DNA from: Cytophagaceae bacterium
GTDB lineage: Bacteria; Bacteroidota; Bacteroidia; Cytophagales; Cytophagaceae
DNA length: 64,000 nucleotides
Assembly (NCBI GenBank): GCA_025455005.1
Contig: JALONH010000001.1
Location: 277,590 to 341,589 of the forward strand
Direction of reading: 5' to 3'
Each line of letters opens with the position of its first letter. Positions within the stretch are counted from its first letter, which is position 1. A model generated the notes under the pieces. That model had not been told where the DNA came from. It made no database searches and saw only the letters and a program-made list of their open reading frames with translations. The position numbers and the translations under genes are program-made. Positions 1 through 9,709 of the stretch are shown one piece after another.

Positions 1-1612
1 GTAAATTTTGATTAGGTACATTTCCTATAAAAACCGGATAAGGGAAATTATTCCCTCTGCCTACTACATATTCTTGTATACTCCCACCGGTTTCATCTTG
101 AAAGGTTAACACAGAAGCAGCATACGAATACGTTTTGGCTCTTATATTCCCTGGGTCTGTTACGTTCCACACCCATTCGTTTCCTTGTGTATTATCAATT
201 ACATATTCCACAAGCCCTTCGTTTCGGGAGGCCGGAACACGAAACGAGAGTTGAGAACCGTTAAATCTTAATTGAGCTTCGGTTTGAATTTGCAAAGCAT
301 CAATATGTGCCACGGCTAAGTTATTGCTTCCTCTATTAAAGTTTAGGGTTAAGGTGTTACCGGTCGGGAAAAGAAGACTATTCGATAGGGTGTAATTGGC
401 TACACCAAGTACTCCTTCGGGATGATAGACAAACGAGGGCATGACAGGAAGCGTTTGGGTGCCGATTACAGAGCCATTCCATACATATTGCATCGTAGTA
501 GTGGAACTGGTTCGACTGAGTATCTTAGTCGTGAAGAGTGTATTCCCGCCGGGTTTAGGATGGGGAATAGTAAACGTAACGGAACGTTGGAGATTGAATT
601 GATTAAAAATTTCTCCATACCAATCTCTTCCGGAATAAATAAAATTCGTTAGATCATTTTCAATGGCTGACCTGAAAATATAATCATTGTAACTTTGAGT
701 AGGGGACCCAACGCTTGTCTCGTTAACGATCCGTTTTCCAGATGTTTGATTAAAGGTTAGAAAATAGAAATTTTGTTCATCGTATAGATTTTTAACATAA
801 TCATACCGATCGGTAGCACTTGTATATACCCATTCGTGGGCGCCTTGAGCGTAAAATAAAATATACTCACCCGGCTCTACTATATTATCATTATCGCCTA
901 CAAAAAGTATGGGATTTTCAATTAAATCGTCTGGTCGGGCGCTACTATTTGCTTGTGGTAACATACCTCCCTGGTTACCAAATAACTGAATACTTGCAGG
1001 ATCTATGTTATCCGGATTGATACCGATGCTCTGTAAAAAAGTATAATCCAATTTGTATATTCCGTCAGAAGGGATACTGAATTTATACCATTGACCAGTA
1101 CTTAATACGGAATTTCCACTCAGTGTCGTACGCGCTGCATATCCGGAAAACATTGAAGTATGGTTGGGGGTAACCTTTGGAACTGTAGGATAGGATTCTA
1201 AAGTAAACGTATACGTAATGGTTCCTTCTGTTAATTTTTCCCATGTAAGACCGGTATTTCTAAGCAGGGGTACTTGAAGCATGGTCCAACGTTGGCCTTT
1301 GTCCCAATACGGTATGGTTTGAATCGAAATAGGTGAAAAGTGAGCCGGGATGGAATCAATGGGAGCATAAGTAGACGTGTTCCAATTGACTTTTGAAACA
1401 GAACCCTGAATAGAAAAGGTTAAATAGGGGAAACCATCTTTGTAATGTTGAGCGGATTGTGCATGGGGTACGGTAACGATTCCATTAGACGTCGTTGGAA
1501 AGACAATTGCCTTTGTCCATTTAGGTGTACAATGAATTGTTCCTTCATTGGATCCATAGACAGAAAGTAAACTGCTGAATAAAATTAAAAATATGCTGAG
1601 TGTATAGTTCAT
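1..1612 (-). CDS. porU: Type IX secretion system sortase PorU, N-terminal part (runs off the window)
   Basis: Reading leftward from an ATG at 1612, an open frame of 537 codons runs to the window edge without a stop. It begins with a Sec signal peptide (MNYTLSIFLILFSSLLSVYG). Around residues 195-270 it has the PorU-type stretch WYKFSIPSDGIYKLDY, then a region on position, value and energy of the filament of text typical of the family, including DLIENPILFVGD and EPGEYILFYAQG. PorU is the outer-membrane-attached C25-like peptidase that removes T9SS sorting domains and anchors cargo to surface glycolipid. The catalytic C25 domain would lie beyond the edge, so catalytic residues cannot be checked. 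It follows pssA by 31 nt and probably shares its transcript. The family call rests on recalled similarity of the N-terminal half; two T9SS cargo genes in the same window fit it. Confidence 0.8.
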   Translation of the reverse strand, partial: MNYTLSIFLILFSSLLSVYGSNEGTIHCTPKWTKAIVFPTTSNGIVTVPHAQSAQHYKDGFPYLTFSIQGSVSKVNWNTSTYAPIDSIPAHFSPISIQTIPYWDKGQRWTMLQVPLLRNTGLTWEKLTEGTITYTFTLESYPTVPKVTPNHTSMFSGYAARTTLSGNSVLSTGQWYKFSIPSDGIYKLDYTFLQSIGINPDNIDPASIQLFGNQGGMLPQANSSARPDDLIENPILFVGDNDNIVEPGEYILFYAQGAHEWVYTSATDRYDYVKNLYDEQNFYFLTFNQTSGKRIVNETSVGSPTQSYNDYIFRSAIENDLTNFIYSGRDWYGEIFNQFNLQRSVTFTIPHPKPGGNTLFTTKILSRTSSTTTMQYVWNGSVIGTQTLPVMPSFVYHPEGVLGVANYTLSNSLLFPTGNTLTLNFNRGSNNLAVAHIDALQIQTEAQLRFNGSQLSFRVPASRNEGLVEYVIDNTQGNEWVWNVTDPGNIRAKTYSYAASVLTFQDETGGSIQEYVVGRGNNFPYPVFIGNVPNQNL

Positions 1613-1643
1613 TATTAAAGTAAAATATAAACGTTTCTGCTGT

Positions 1644-2393
1644 CTATTTAGTATGTTGACTACGTTCTTCAATGATTGATAGAAGTATATACGCAAACAA
1701 GATAAAAAGTAATGCTTCAAAACCCATTATGAGTAATGAGGGGACGGATATTAGGAGCAACAAATAACGAAAACGATTGTTTCTCCATGACCAATCTTTA
1801 AATTTTAATGCAATTAAAGGTATTTCCGAAACCAATAAGTAGGACATTAGTAATGTATAGCCTAAAATGAAATAAGGTGTGATAACGATAGCCAGTTCCG
1901 ATGGTGTAGGTTGTAAAGCTATTAAATGAAAGGAAAGAACTACCATGCCGTTCATAGGGGTTGGTACTCCTATAAATCGATCCGATTGTCTCGTATCTAA
2001 GTTGAATTTAGCCAAACGATAAGCTGAGCTACCGGCAATAATAAATACAATAAAAGTCCAAGGATACTCACGAGTTAACGCTGGTAAGGAAAGGTATAAG
2101 TCTGTATAGGAATGGACACTTATGCCACTTATCAATAATAACCATAATATAACCGCCGGAAGGGCTCCAAAGCTGATAACGTCTGCTAATGAATCGAGTT
2201 CTTTTCCGATTGGTGAGGCGGCTCCAACCCATCGTGCTACAAAACCATCTAGAAAATCAGCTATCAAAGAAAGCAGTACACAATATAACACCCATTCCGG
2301 GTAACCGATTAGACTAAATAGAATTCCCGCTAAACCACTGCAAAGATTCAGTAAGGTTAAACCATTGGGTAATTGTAGTAATAAAGATTTCAT
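1644..2393 (-). CDS. pssA: CDP-diacylglycerol--serine O-phosphatidyltransferase
   Basis: Makes phosphatidylserine from CDP-diacylglycerol and serine, the first step to phosphatidylethanolamine, at the inner membrane. The complete CDP-alcohol phosphatidyltransferase signature is visible: D46, D49-G50, A53-R54, G63, D67 and D71 (DFLDGFVARWVGAASPI and following). The protein is a 249-residue, multi-span membrane protein, the usual size. Its start overlaps the stop of the upstream metallo-hydrolase gene by 4 nt (ATGA), so the two are translationally coupled; porU follows. The serine specificity is inferred from size and the type II family pattern; a phosphatidylglycerophosphate synthase is less likely. 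Confidence 0.88.
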   Translation of the reverse strand: MKSLLLQLPNGLTLLNLCSGLAGILFSLIGYPEWVLYCVLLSLIADFLDGFVARWVGAASPIGKELDSLADVISFGALPAVILWLLLISGISVHSYTDLYLSLPALTREYPWTFIVFIIAGSSAYRLAKFNLDTRQSDRFIGVPTPMNGMVVLSFHLIALQPTPSELAIVITPYFILGYTLLMSYLLVSEIPLIALKFKDWSWRNNRFRYLLLLISVPSLLIMGFEALLFILFAYILLSIIEERSQHTK

Positions 2394-3028
2394 TGTAAAA
2401 ATGGATTAAATTTTTTTTCATAACCAATAGTAGTCGTAGGACCATGACCGGGATATATGGTTACGGAATCCGGAAGTGTAAAGAGGGAAGTACGAATGCT
2501 ATTTAGCAAGGTAGGTAAGTGTCCACCCGGTAAATCCGGACGTCCTATACTTTCTTTAAATAAAACATCCCCACTGATACAACATTGCGCTGTTTTGTTT
2601 ATAAGTGCTATGTGTCCTGGTGCATGTCCCGGAACCCATACGATATCCCAAGACATTGAACCTACTACAAACGGTTGTTCCAAAGTTAAGTAAGAGTCAA
2701 ACAATTTTTCTTGATATCCATGAAATCCATAGGATGGAGCGTAGACTTGAACCGAGCGCAATGTATCTTCATCTTTTTTGAAACCCCATAATGGAATATT
2801 CCATCGAGATGTAACGAAATAATTTCCTAACACATGATCAATGTGCCCATGAGTATTAATTACAGCCTGTAAACGAATGTCAGATGAAATAATAAATTGC
2901 TCTAAAGCGTCTTGTTCCTCTGAATCATAACATCCGGGATCTACAATAAAGCCATTTTTCAGCTCATCATACACTACATACGTATTCTCTTGAAGGGCAT
3001 TGAAGGTAAAGGTCTGTATCGTTAACAT
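2390..3028 (-). CDS. MBL-fold metallo-hydrolase (glyoxalase II-like / YcbL type)
   Basis: A 212-residue soluble metallo-beta-lactamase-fold hydrolase. The metal-binding HxHxDH motif is at residues 60-65 (THGHIDHV), and the later GDVLFKESIGRPDLPGG segment with its metal-bridging aspartate is typical of the YcbL/GloB-like group found in most Bacteroidota. Such enzymes hydrolyse thioesters such as S-lactoylglutathione, but this short form lacks the C-terminal substrate domain of true glyoxalase II, so the substrate is unknown. It is the first gene of the operon with pssA and porU. A short inverted repeat lies just upstream (3046-3060). Confidence 0.85.
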   Translation of the reverse strand: MLTIQTFTFNALQENTYVVYDELKNGFIVDPGCYDSEEQDALEQFIISSDIRLQAVINTHGHIDHVLGNYFVTSRWNIPLWGFKKDEDTLRSVQVYAPSYGFHGYQEKLFDSYLTLEQPFVVGSMSWDIVWVPGHAPGHIALINKTAQCCISGDVLFKESIGRPDLPGGHLPTLLNSIRTSLFTLPDSVTIYPGHGPTTTIGYEKKFNPFLQ

Positions 3029-3045
3029 AGATGCGGAAAATCGAA

Positions 3046-3060
3046 TCCCTAAAATAGGGA
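3046..3060. promoter_or_regulatory. Short inverted repeat upstream of the metallo-hydrolase operon
   Basis: TCCCTA-AAA-TAGGGA is a perfect 6-bp inverted repeat with a 3-nt centre, 18 nt before the start of the leftward operon. It could be an operator or chance in AT-rich DNA; no second copy was found near other starts. Confidence 0.25.
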
Positions 3061-3150
3061 AAACTATTGATTATATCTCTAAAAAAAAGGGCATTCAGCA
3101 GTTTAAAAAAGTACACTTGACTCTGATAATATTATTGTAAATTGGGCTTT

Positions 3151-4212
3151 ATGCAACGCATTCAATTAAGTATTGTAGGACAAGGATTGGCAGGCTCTGT
3201 TTTAGCCTTACAGAGCTTGCGCAGAGGGTTGAGTATTCGAGTATTTGCCTCTAAAGAACAGCCTCAAGCTACCCGTATAGCAGCCGGGTTATACCATCCT
3301 TTCTTGGCTCAAAAAAATCAATTGATACGTTCGGCATCGGAGAAATGGAGAGATTTAATAGATTTTTATACTTATGCAGAAAAACTTCTAGGGGAGCACT
3401 TTTTTTATCCCTTGCCTATGTACCGTCCTTTTATAGAAAAAAACAAAGAAGATATCACGTCGGATCATCCTTTCTATCCATGGATAGAAAAACAGGTAGA
3501 TGAATCCCTTTATTCAAAATGGTTGGATAATTCTAAAGGTGGCATACTGACTACACACGCCGGTTATGTGGATACTGCTGTTTTTTTAGAAGCAGTTAAA
3601 AAATACCTTATTCAACTCGACTGTTATCAAGAAGTTTCATTGAAGGAAAAAGATTTCGAATGGTTATCAAATGGTGTTTGTATATCCGGAGTAGAGTCTG
3701 ATAAAGTAGTTTTTTGTACCGGTGCATCGTATCGAATGCATAGCTTATTTCAATGGTTACCAATCTCCCTTTTGAAAGGAGATGTTTTTAAAATAAAATT
3801 GAAAGAACAATCATTTCCTCATATCATTAATAAAAAGTATTTTATTATACCATTACAACAACATATTTATAGAGCCGGCTCTACTTATCATCGCTCATTT
3901 CAAGATGCTACCCCTACTCCGGAAGGTAAAGAGGAATTAGAAAAAGGACTACAAGATATGTTGTACCCCGACTTTGAAGTGGTCGAACATGTAGCCGGAA
4001 TTCGGCCTAATTCAGGAGACCACCATCCTATAGTTGGGCCTCATCCCTTTTATAAACAATGTTTTTGTGTGAATGGTTTTGGATCCAAAGGAATAGCCTA
4101 TGCCCCCTATACAATAAATGCCTTACTTGATTATATTTGTATTCATAAACCTATCGACGCTTTTATATCAGTTGAACGGTTTTACTCGTTGTATTATAAA
4201 AATTTAAAATAA
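3151..4212 (+). CDS. FAD-dependent oxidoreductase of the D-amino-acid oxidase (DAO) family
   Basis: About 353 residues. The N-terminus carries a Rossmann dinucleotide-binding motif, G10-x-G12-x-x-G15 in LSIVGQGLAGSVLA, and the C-terminal end has the DAO-type segment RPNSGDHHPIVG followed by VNGFGSKGIAYAP, where the flavin is gripped. These enzymes oxidise amines or amino acids with FAD; the substrate here is not evident. An in-frame TTG lies 9 nt upstream, but the ATG at 3151 puts the Rossmann strand at the usual distance from the N-terminus and is preferred. The next gene starts 4 nt after the stop, so they are probably co-transcribed. Confidence 0.8.
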   Translation: MQRIQLSIVGQGLAGSVLALQSLRRGLSIRVFASKEQPQATRIAAGLYHPFLAQKNQLIRSASEKWRDLIDFYTYAEKLLGEHFFYPLPMYRPFIEKNKEDITSDHPFYPWIEKQVDESLYSKWLDNSKGGILTTHAGYVDTAVFLEAVKKYLIQLDCYQEVSLKEKDFEWLSNGVCISGVESDKVVFCTGASYRMHSLFQWLPISLLKGDVFKIKLKEQSFPHIINKKYFIIPLQQHIYRAGSTYHRSFQDATPTPEGKEELEKGLQDMLYPDFEVVEHVAGIRPNSGDHHPIVGPHPFYKQCFCVNGFGSKGIAYAPYTINALLDYICIHKPIDAFISVERFYSLYYKNLK

Positions 4213-4216
4213 TCTC

Positions 4217-7200
4217 ATGCGCTTAGCTTCTTTCGTTTTTTTTATACTGAGTTTTCTTGGCTTAGGAAAGTACAGCTATGCTCAAATGACACAGGAACCT
4301 TTTGGCAAAAATAGGGTTCAATACAAAAAATTTAATTGGAATTACAGCACAACTGAAAATTTTGAAGTGTATTATTATTTAGGAGGGGAGGGTGTTGCAC
4401 CGCATGTACTGACGCATGCCGAAAATGTCTTTTCTAAACTTACACAATGGACAGGGTATTCCAGTATTCATAAAACAAAAATAATCTTATACAACTCTGT
4501 AAAAGATTTACAACAAAGCAATATTGGCTTACAACAAGGCACGTACTTAGGTGGTAAAACAAACTTAGTAAAATCTGTAGTTGAAATTGCTTTTACCGGA
4601 GACTATGAGGTATTAAGAAAAGAACTGAGTTACGGTATTGCCAAAACATGGATTATAGTTAATCTGTATGGAGGATCCTTTAAAGAGGTGTTGCAAAGTT
4701 CGTATTTTTTATCGCTTCCTGATTGGTATATAGATGGTGCTGCGCGTTATATGGCAGAAGGTTGGTCCGCTGAAATGGATAATTTTATGCGAGACATGAC
4801 TCTTCATTCCAAATTAAATAATCCGGCTTCTTATTCCGGTAAAAATGCAGAATATATAGGACAATCGATTTGGCATTATATAGCTGAAAAGTATGGTAAA
4901 GATATGGTAACCTCTGTACTTCAAATCACGCATGTGTATAGAAGTGAACGAGCCTCCATTGAAGGTGCTTTAAATAAATATTACTCTGATGTAATAAATG
5001 ATTGGAGGGCGTATTACCAAAGCAAAAACGAACGCTACCAAAACGACCAAGCTTTACTGTCTACAGCAAATCGGTTGTCCTTGCAATGGAATAAAAGCCT
5101 CTATTTTTCTTCCGCTTGCTTTAGTAAAGACGGAACATACTTGGCATATACGTCCAATACAAAAGGGAAATACAAAGTAATAGTACGTCATGTGGAATCC
5201 GGTAAACAAAAAACGATTGTATCCGGCGGCTACAAATTGAACGATCAACAATTTGATGTGCGTAATCCTATTCTTAGTTGGCAAAATAATACAACATTAG
5301 GTATTGCCGTTTCTAAAAGGGGTAAAATACTCTTTACATTGGTAGAGGTAGAAACCAATAAGAAAGAATCAAGAGTAATCGAAGTGTTTCAACAAATACA
5401 TTCCTTTTCATTTAATGCTACCGGAGAGTTTATTGCATTTAGTGCGGACGAAAAAGGACAATCAGATATTTGGTTGTATGACCTTAAACGTAGTAAATAT
5501 TTACAAATCACGAATGATGAATACGATGATTTGGAGCCGAGTTGGAGTCCTAATAACGACGTTATCTTTTCATCTAATCGAGCGGATGATACATTAACAA
5601 CTACCCGTTTTATTTCTGAATCCTATCGTTCATTATTTATCTATTCTTCCGGTAAAAAAATTCTTCGACGGTTTTCGCTTCCCGAAGAAAATCTAAGGCA
5701 GCCTAAATACCTAAGTTCTAGCACTATTGTTTTTCTTTCAGATAAGGGAGGTATTCAACAGCTCTATCGACATGACTTTTCCACTTCCACTACTCAACTT
5801 TGGTATACATCGATTTCAGATATTCAATCGTATGATATTCATCCGTCTAAGACACATCTTATCTGGACATCTAGAGTTAAAGGACGAGAACAAGTTTGGT
5901 TAAAAGATAGCATAAACGATAAAATCGTACCTGAAATGTTGGAATCTACCGCTCGGGTAGAAGCTAAAATTCAAGCCGATAAACAAGCTAAACAAATCAA
6001 AAATAATGGTAATGAATTTATTAGTATTCCTGTAAAACCAAAAGAAGAAGAGATCAATTTAGATGCAGTATTTTTTGAATCGGATACAACTAAGAAAGTG
6101 GTAAAACCTAAAGAGTCTAGTACTGCTTCCTCTACGGCTTGGTTAGCAAAGGCTAAAAACAGACGAAAAGTAATTCCTTTTTACGGACCATATTCGTACA
6201 AACATTTATTCGGAACAGATAATTTTGCTTCAACGCTTCAAATAGATCCATTACGAGGATTTGGTTTATTGCTGGAATCGAATATGTCGGATTTAATGTC
6301 TAATCATAGAGTTAACATGGGGTTATTTGGATTGATGGATTTTAAGAGTAGTAGTATTTTTGGAGAATATAAATATTTAAAAAAACGAACAGATATAGGT
6401 GCACGATTCGACAGAGTAACTTATGTTGCCAATAGTTCTTCAGTAAATCAAAAGTACCACGTAAACAAACTTCAAATAACGTTCTCCTATCCCTTGTCAG
6501 TCTATGCACGCATTAGTGTGTCACCTACTTTTACTAACCAAACAGCATATGATTTGTCCGATACCCGCACGATAGCGGAAGTTCCTACTATCAAAGAAAA
6601 TTATTTAGGACATTATTCGGAATGGGTGTACGATAATACCACCACCTTTGGAATGAATATGATGGAAGGGATGCGGGCAAAAGTTGTGTTGGAATCGCAT
6701 TGGAATGCCCAACAGTCCGACCGTTCATTTTCGAGATTTATGGTGGATATCAGAAGATATCAAAAAATAAATAGAGGTCTTGTCCTAGCATTAAGAGGAA
6801 CGTATGGAACTTCATTTGGAGCGGCACCTAAACAGTTTAGTTTAGGTGGCATGGACAATTGGTTTTTTAATTCAAAAGGAGATGGCGGAGAGGTAAACCC
6901 TTTTACTTTAACAAATGGAGACCCCAATATGGACATCATGTTTACCCGTTTTGTGACCAATATGAGAGGATTCCGTTACAATACTCAGAGCGGTACCAGT
7001 TATTTATTGGGTTCTGTAGAATTACGTTTACCAATCATTAAGTATTTTTATAGTGGAACCGTTACCTCTACATTTTTTAGAAATTTGCAGTTAACCGGCT
7101 TCTTTGATATGGGTGCCGCATGGACAGGAAAAAGTCCCTTCTCTACTAACAATAGTTTGAATACAAAAACCATCACCTCTCCACCAAGTTTCAGTGCGGA

Positions 7201-7357
7201 AGTTACCAATTATAGAAACCCATTTATTGTAGCTTATGGTTTTGGTGCTCGTACATTATTACTTGGGTACTACGTCAAACTCGACGTCTCTTGGGGGATT
7301 CAAGATGGTCAGCGCTTAAATACACGTTATTTTCTAACGGTAGGATATGATTTTTAA
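4217..7357 (+). CDS. Secreted TolB-like beta-propeller protein with peptidase-MA-like N-domain and C-terminal outer-membrane barrel
   Basis: A 1046-residue envelope protein. It starts with a signal peptide (to about residue 22, ...GKYSYAQ). Residues 40-270 resemble the peptidase-MA-like N-domain of Bacteroidota TolB-like proteins (LPDWYIDGAARYMAEGWSAE). Residues 290-570 contain PD40/TolB propeller repeats, such as DLEPSWSPNNDVIFSSNRAD near 438. A charged linker (590-650) leads to a beta-barrel-like region ending in aromatic residue F (VGYDF). Where a zinc peptidase would have HExxH, the nearest segment reads LRKELSYGIAK, so it is probably not an active metallopeptidase. Function is unknown; envelope assembly or protein-peptide sensing are possible roles. 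Confidence 0.7.
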   Translation: MRLASFVFFILSFLGLGKYSYAQMTQEPFGKNRVQYKKFNWNYSTTENFEVYYYLGGEGVAPHVLTHAENVFSKLTQWTGYSSIHKTKIILYNSVKDLQQSNIGLQQGTYLGGKTNLVKSVVEIAFTGDYEVLRKELSYGIAKTWIIVNLYGGSFKEVLQSSYFLSLPDWYIDGAARYMAEGWSAEMDNFMRDMTLHSKLNNPASYSGKNAEYIGQSIWHYIAEKYGKDMVTSVLQITHVYRSERASIEGALNKYYSDVINDWRAYYQSKNERYQNDQALLSTANRLSLQWNKSLYFSSACFSKDGTYLAYTSNTKGKYKVIVRHVESGKQKTIVSGGYKLNDQQFDVRNPILSWQNNTTLGIAVSKRGKILFTLVEVETNKKESRVIEVFQQIHSFSFNATGEFIAFSADEKGQSDIWLYDLKRSKYLQITNDEYDDLEPSWSPNNDVIFSSNRADDTLTTTRFISESYRSLFIYSSGKKILRRFSLPEENLRQPKYLSSSTIVFLSDKGGIQQLYRHDFSTSTTQLWYTSISDIQSYDIHPSKTHLIWTSRVKGREQVWLKDSINDKIVPEMLESTARVEAKIQADKQAKQIKNNGNEFISIPVKPKEEEINLDAVFFESDTTKKVVKPKESSTASSTAWLAKAKNRRKVIPFYGPYSYKHLFGTDNFASTLQIDPLRGFGLLLESNMSDLMSNHRVNMGLFGLMDFKSSSIFGEYKYLKKRTDIGARFDRVTYVANSSSVNQKYHVNKLQITFSYPLSVYARISVSPTFTNQTAYDLSDTRTIAEVPTIKENYLGHYSEWVYDNTTTFGMNMMEGMRAKVVLESHWNAQQSDRSFSRFMVDIRRYQKINRGLVLALRGTYGTSFGAAPKQFSLGGMDNWFFNSKGDGGEVNPFTLTNGDPNMDIMFTRFVTNMRGFRYNTQSGTSYLLGSVELRLPIIKYFYSGTVTSTFFRNLQLTGFFDMGAAWTGKSPFSTNNSLNTKTITSPPSFSAEVTNYRNPFIVAYGFGARTLLLGYYVKLDVSWGIQDGQRLNTRYFLTVGYDF

Positions 7358-8471
7358 TCCTCGAAAATGGAAACTTTACACCATGCTATTCATAGTAGGG
7401 CTTGTTGCATGTTTACCCCTATTTTTCAATAAAACCTATATCTATACTGCTCTACAGTATACTTACCCTGGAATTGAAGACGCTAGTATCTTTTATAATG
7501 ATACGCTTACTACGAAACCGAGCCCTCCTTTTTGGAAAGCAACTGCCCTACAACCGATCTCTCATCGTACACAAGCGATACTGGAACAGTGGGAAACGGA
7601 TGTGTTTTTAGTCGCAAAAGGACAAGACATCCGGCAACTATACGTGAAGGATTCGGCTTATTTGCGGAGGACTACTAATTCTTTTTCGATGGCCAAAAGT
7701 GTTGTGAGTCTGGGAGTCGGAATAGCACTTCAACAAGGTAGTATAAAAAGTGTAGAACAGCCTATTAAAGCGTTCATTCCGGAATGGTCAGAGGATGCGA
7801 GAGGTAATATTACTATTTTACAGTTGTTAAATATGACCTCCGGTCTCGATTGGGACGAGACCTATACTGGATTATGGAATACAACAACAGAAGCGTATTA
7901 TGGGAGAGACGTTTTAGCTCTAGTACTGAAGACGCCACTTAAAGATAAGCCCGGAGATGTGTTCGAATATAAAGGATGCGATACACAATTATTGTGTTAT
8001 ATTCTAGAGCGTAGTACAGGTATGCGATGGACAGAGTGGTTGAGCCTAAACCTTTGGCAACCCTCCGGAATGGAATCAACAGCACTATGGTCCTTAGATC
8101 ATGAAGGAGGGAATCCCAAAGCGTATTGTTGCCTTCATGCTACACCTTTTGATTATGCTAAACTTGGATATCTAATCAATCACAATGGAAAAATAAATAA
8201 TGTACAAGTAGTTCCGGAAAGTTATATTCAAACAATAAAAAAAGAAATCCCGACAAATACCAACCAATATGCCTATCAGTTTTGGTTGCTATCACAATAT
8301 AAAGGTTATGATATACTTTATATGAGGGGAATACTCGGGCAATTTGTTGTATGTATACCGGAAAAAGATATTGTGATGGTTCGAATAGGGAATGAACGCA
8401 GTAAGGAAAAAATAAATGGACATTATAAGGAAATGTTAATGTATATAGACGAAGCGCTTCAATTACATTAA
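7347..8471 (+). CDS. Class C beta-lactamase-related serine hydrolase
   Basis: A 374-residue exported or membrane-anchored hydrolase. The hydrophobic N-terminus (TMLFIVGLVACLPLFF) is a signal anchor. The catalytic SxxK motif is in FSMAKSVVS, the second-motif tyrosine is probably in FEYKGCDTQ, and the third motif is replaced by the RGILGQ pattern common in Bacteroidota relatives. The family (Pfam Beta-lactamase, PF00144) includes esterases, peptidases and penicillin-binding proteins; true antibiotic resistance cannot be claimed. The ATG at 7347 overlaps the end of the upstream gene by 11 nt; an alternative start is 7383. Its 3' end overlaps the convergent TolC-like gene by 9 nt. Confidence 0.8.
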   Translation: MIFNPRKWKLYTMLFIVGLVACLPLFFNKTYIYTALQYTYPGIEDASIFYNDTLTTKPSPPFWKATALQPISHRTQAILEQWETDVFLVAKGQDIRQLYVKDSAYLRRTTNSFSMAKSVVSLGVGIALQQGSIKSVEQPIKAFIPEWSEDARGNITILQLLNMTSGLDWDETYTGLWNTTTEAYYGRDVLALVLKTPLKDKPGDVFEYKGCDTQLLCYILERSTGMRWTEWLSLNLWQPSGMESTALWSLDHEGGNPKAYCCLHATPFDYAKLGYLINHNGKINNVQVVPESYIQTIKKEIPTNTNQYAYQFWLLSQYKGYDILYMRGILGQFVVCIPEKDIVMVRIGNERSKEKINGHYKEMLMYIDEALQLH

Positions 8472-9701
8472 ATCAAAGTGACCGCTTGCTTTTAACAATT
8501 CTAGATAATATTTTTTTAATTCATAATCCGTTTTATAATATAAGCGTAAGGTTTCATACCATGTTCTCTCTGCTTCAAAAATATCTAAATATCCTTTTTT
8601 ATCATTTAGATAATTTGTCCGAATCGTATTCAAAAGTTGAGTGGAAAGTAGTAACGCATCTTCCATTTTGGCCATTTTTAAAATTTGATTCTGATAATTG
8701 GAATACGCCATTCTAACCTCTTTCTCAATCAATAATCGAGTAGATTCATAAGTCGATTGAGATTGTTGAAATAATAAACTTTGTTTTTGAATTGAAAATT
8801 GATTCCTATCAAATACAGGGAGTGGTTGTGTTAAAAATAAACCAATATAAGGCACTGTGTTTTGAGGGTTTGCTATCAATCCGATTTCCGGAGAAGGTAT
8901 AACTTGAGATTTCGAAAGACTAATAGAGTTTTGATAGTAATGAATCATCGCTTTTTGATAGGCAATTTCATGTCTCAAATAATAAGCATGATGTAAAAGG
9001 CTATCTACAGAGACATCGATTTCTTTAAGTTCAAAAATGGAATCTTGTTGTATACTTAATAATTGAATATTACCAATAGATAATTCAAGAGATTCAAACG
9101 ATTTTTGATAATTTTGAACAGACTCTAAATATAACATATCATATTGGTCGTCTAAAATTAATAATCGTAGACGTTCCTCCGGATTAGTATCTGTAGTTAA
9201 AGTATGTGAAATTAATGTATCTAGTGATTGGATCGATTGTAAAGCAAGGATTTGATTTTGTTGTGCATACCAGGTATCTAACCAAGCGATTGCGGTATTA
9301 AACAGTATCGCTCGTTTTTCTAGACAATAATTGGCAATACTGGCATCGTGAAGAAATTCTTCTGTTGCGATTTTCTCTTTTCGAATTCCATAAAGCTGAA
9401 CTCGTTTTGTTAATTGAAACCAATCTTGTCGATTAATACTTGTGGTGAACAAAGCATAATCAGGATGATAGCTAGGGTCCGTTAAAGCTAAAAGTTGGGT
9501 GTTAAAGACGGGATTGGGACGTACTCCAGCTTGTTGAATTTCTGTAGCTTGAATAGAAATATCAAACGCTTTATATTTTAGTTCTATGTTGTTTTTGCTT
9601 GCTAGTTGAATAGCTTCCTTCATGGAAAGATTCCGGATGCTATCTTGACCAACACAGATATTATAAACAAATACAATACTTAAAAGAAAACAACTTTTCA
9701 T
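8463..9701 (-). CDS. TolC-family outer-membrane efflux protein
   Basis: A 412-residue outer-membrane factor, in the size range of the CusC/CzcC/TolC group that forms trimeric exit ducts for efflux pumps or type I secretion. The signal peptide is MKSCFLLSIVFVYNICVGQ. The body has the alpha-helical repeat character of the family: LSMKEAIQLASKNNIELKYK near the start, then long Gln/Leu-rich helices and an ERTWYETLRLYYKTDYELKK segment near the end. The frame extends upstream to 9803, but that would overlap proS; the ATG at 9701, directly before the signal peptide and 8 nt after proS, is chosen. No RND pump or membrane-fusion partner is adjacent, so it may serve several systems. Confidence 0.8.
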   Translation of the reverse strand: MKSCFLLSIVFVYNICVGQDSIRNLSMKEAIQLASKNNIELKYKAFDISIQATEIQQAGVRPNPVFNTQLLALTDPSYHPDYALFTTSINRQDWFQLTKRVQLYGIRKEKIATEEFLHDASIANYCLEKRAILFNTAIAWLDTWYAQQNQILALQSIQSLDTLISHTLTTDTNPEERLRLLILDDQYDMLYLESVQNYQKSFESLELSIGNIQLLSIQQDSIFELKEIDVSVDSLLHHAYYLRHEIAYQKAMIHYYQNSISLSKSQVIPSPEIGLIANPQNTVPYIGLFLTQPLPVFDRNQFSIQKQSLLFQQSQSTYESTRLLIEKEVRMAYSNYQNQILKMAKMEDALLLSTQLLNTIRTNYLNDKKGYLDIFEAERTWYETLRLYYKTDYELKKYYLELLKASGHFDLM

Positions 9702-9709
9702 AAAATGAA

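Noticed and set aside
422..1020. Plus-strand frames of 60-80 codons at 422-652 and 820-1020
   Set aside because: They are antisense to porU, which has a continuous 537-codon frame with a signal peptide and family motifs.
7347..8471. Antibiotic-resistance beta-lactamase
   Set aside because: Only the broad serine-hydrolase fold is supported; the third motif differs from class C beta-lactamases and there is no resistance context.
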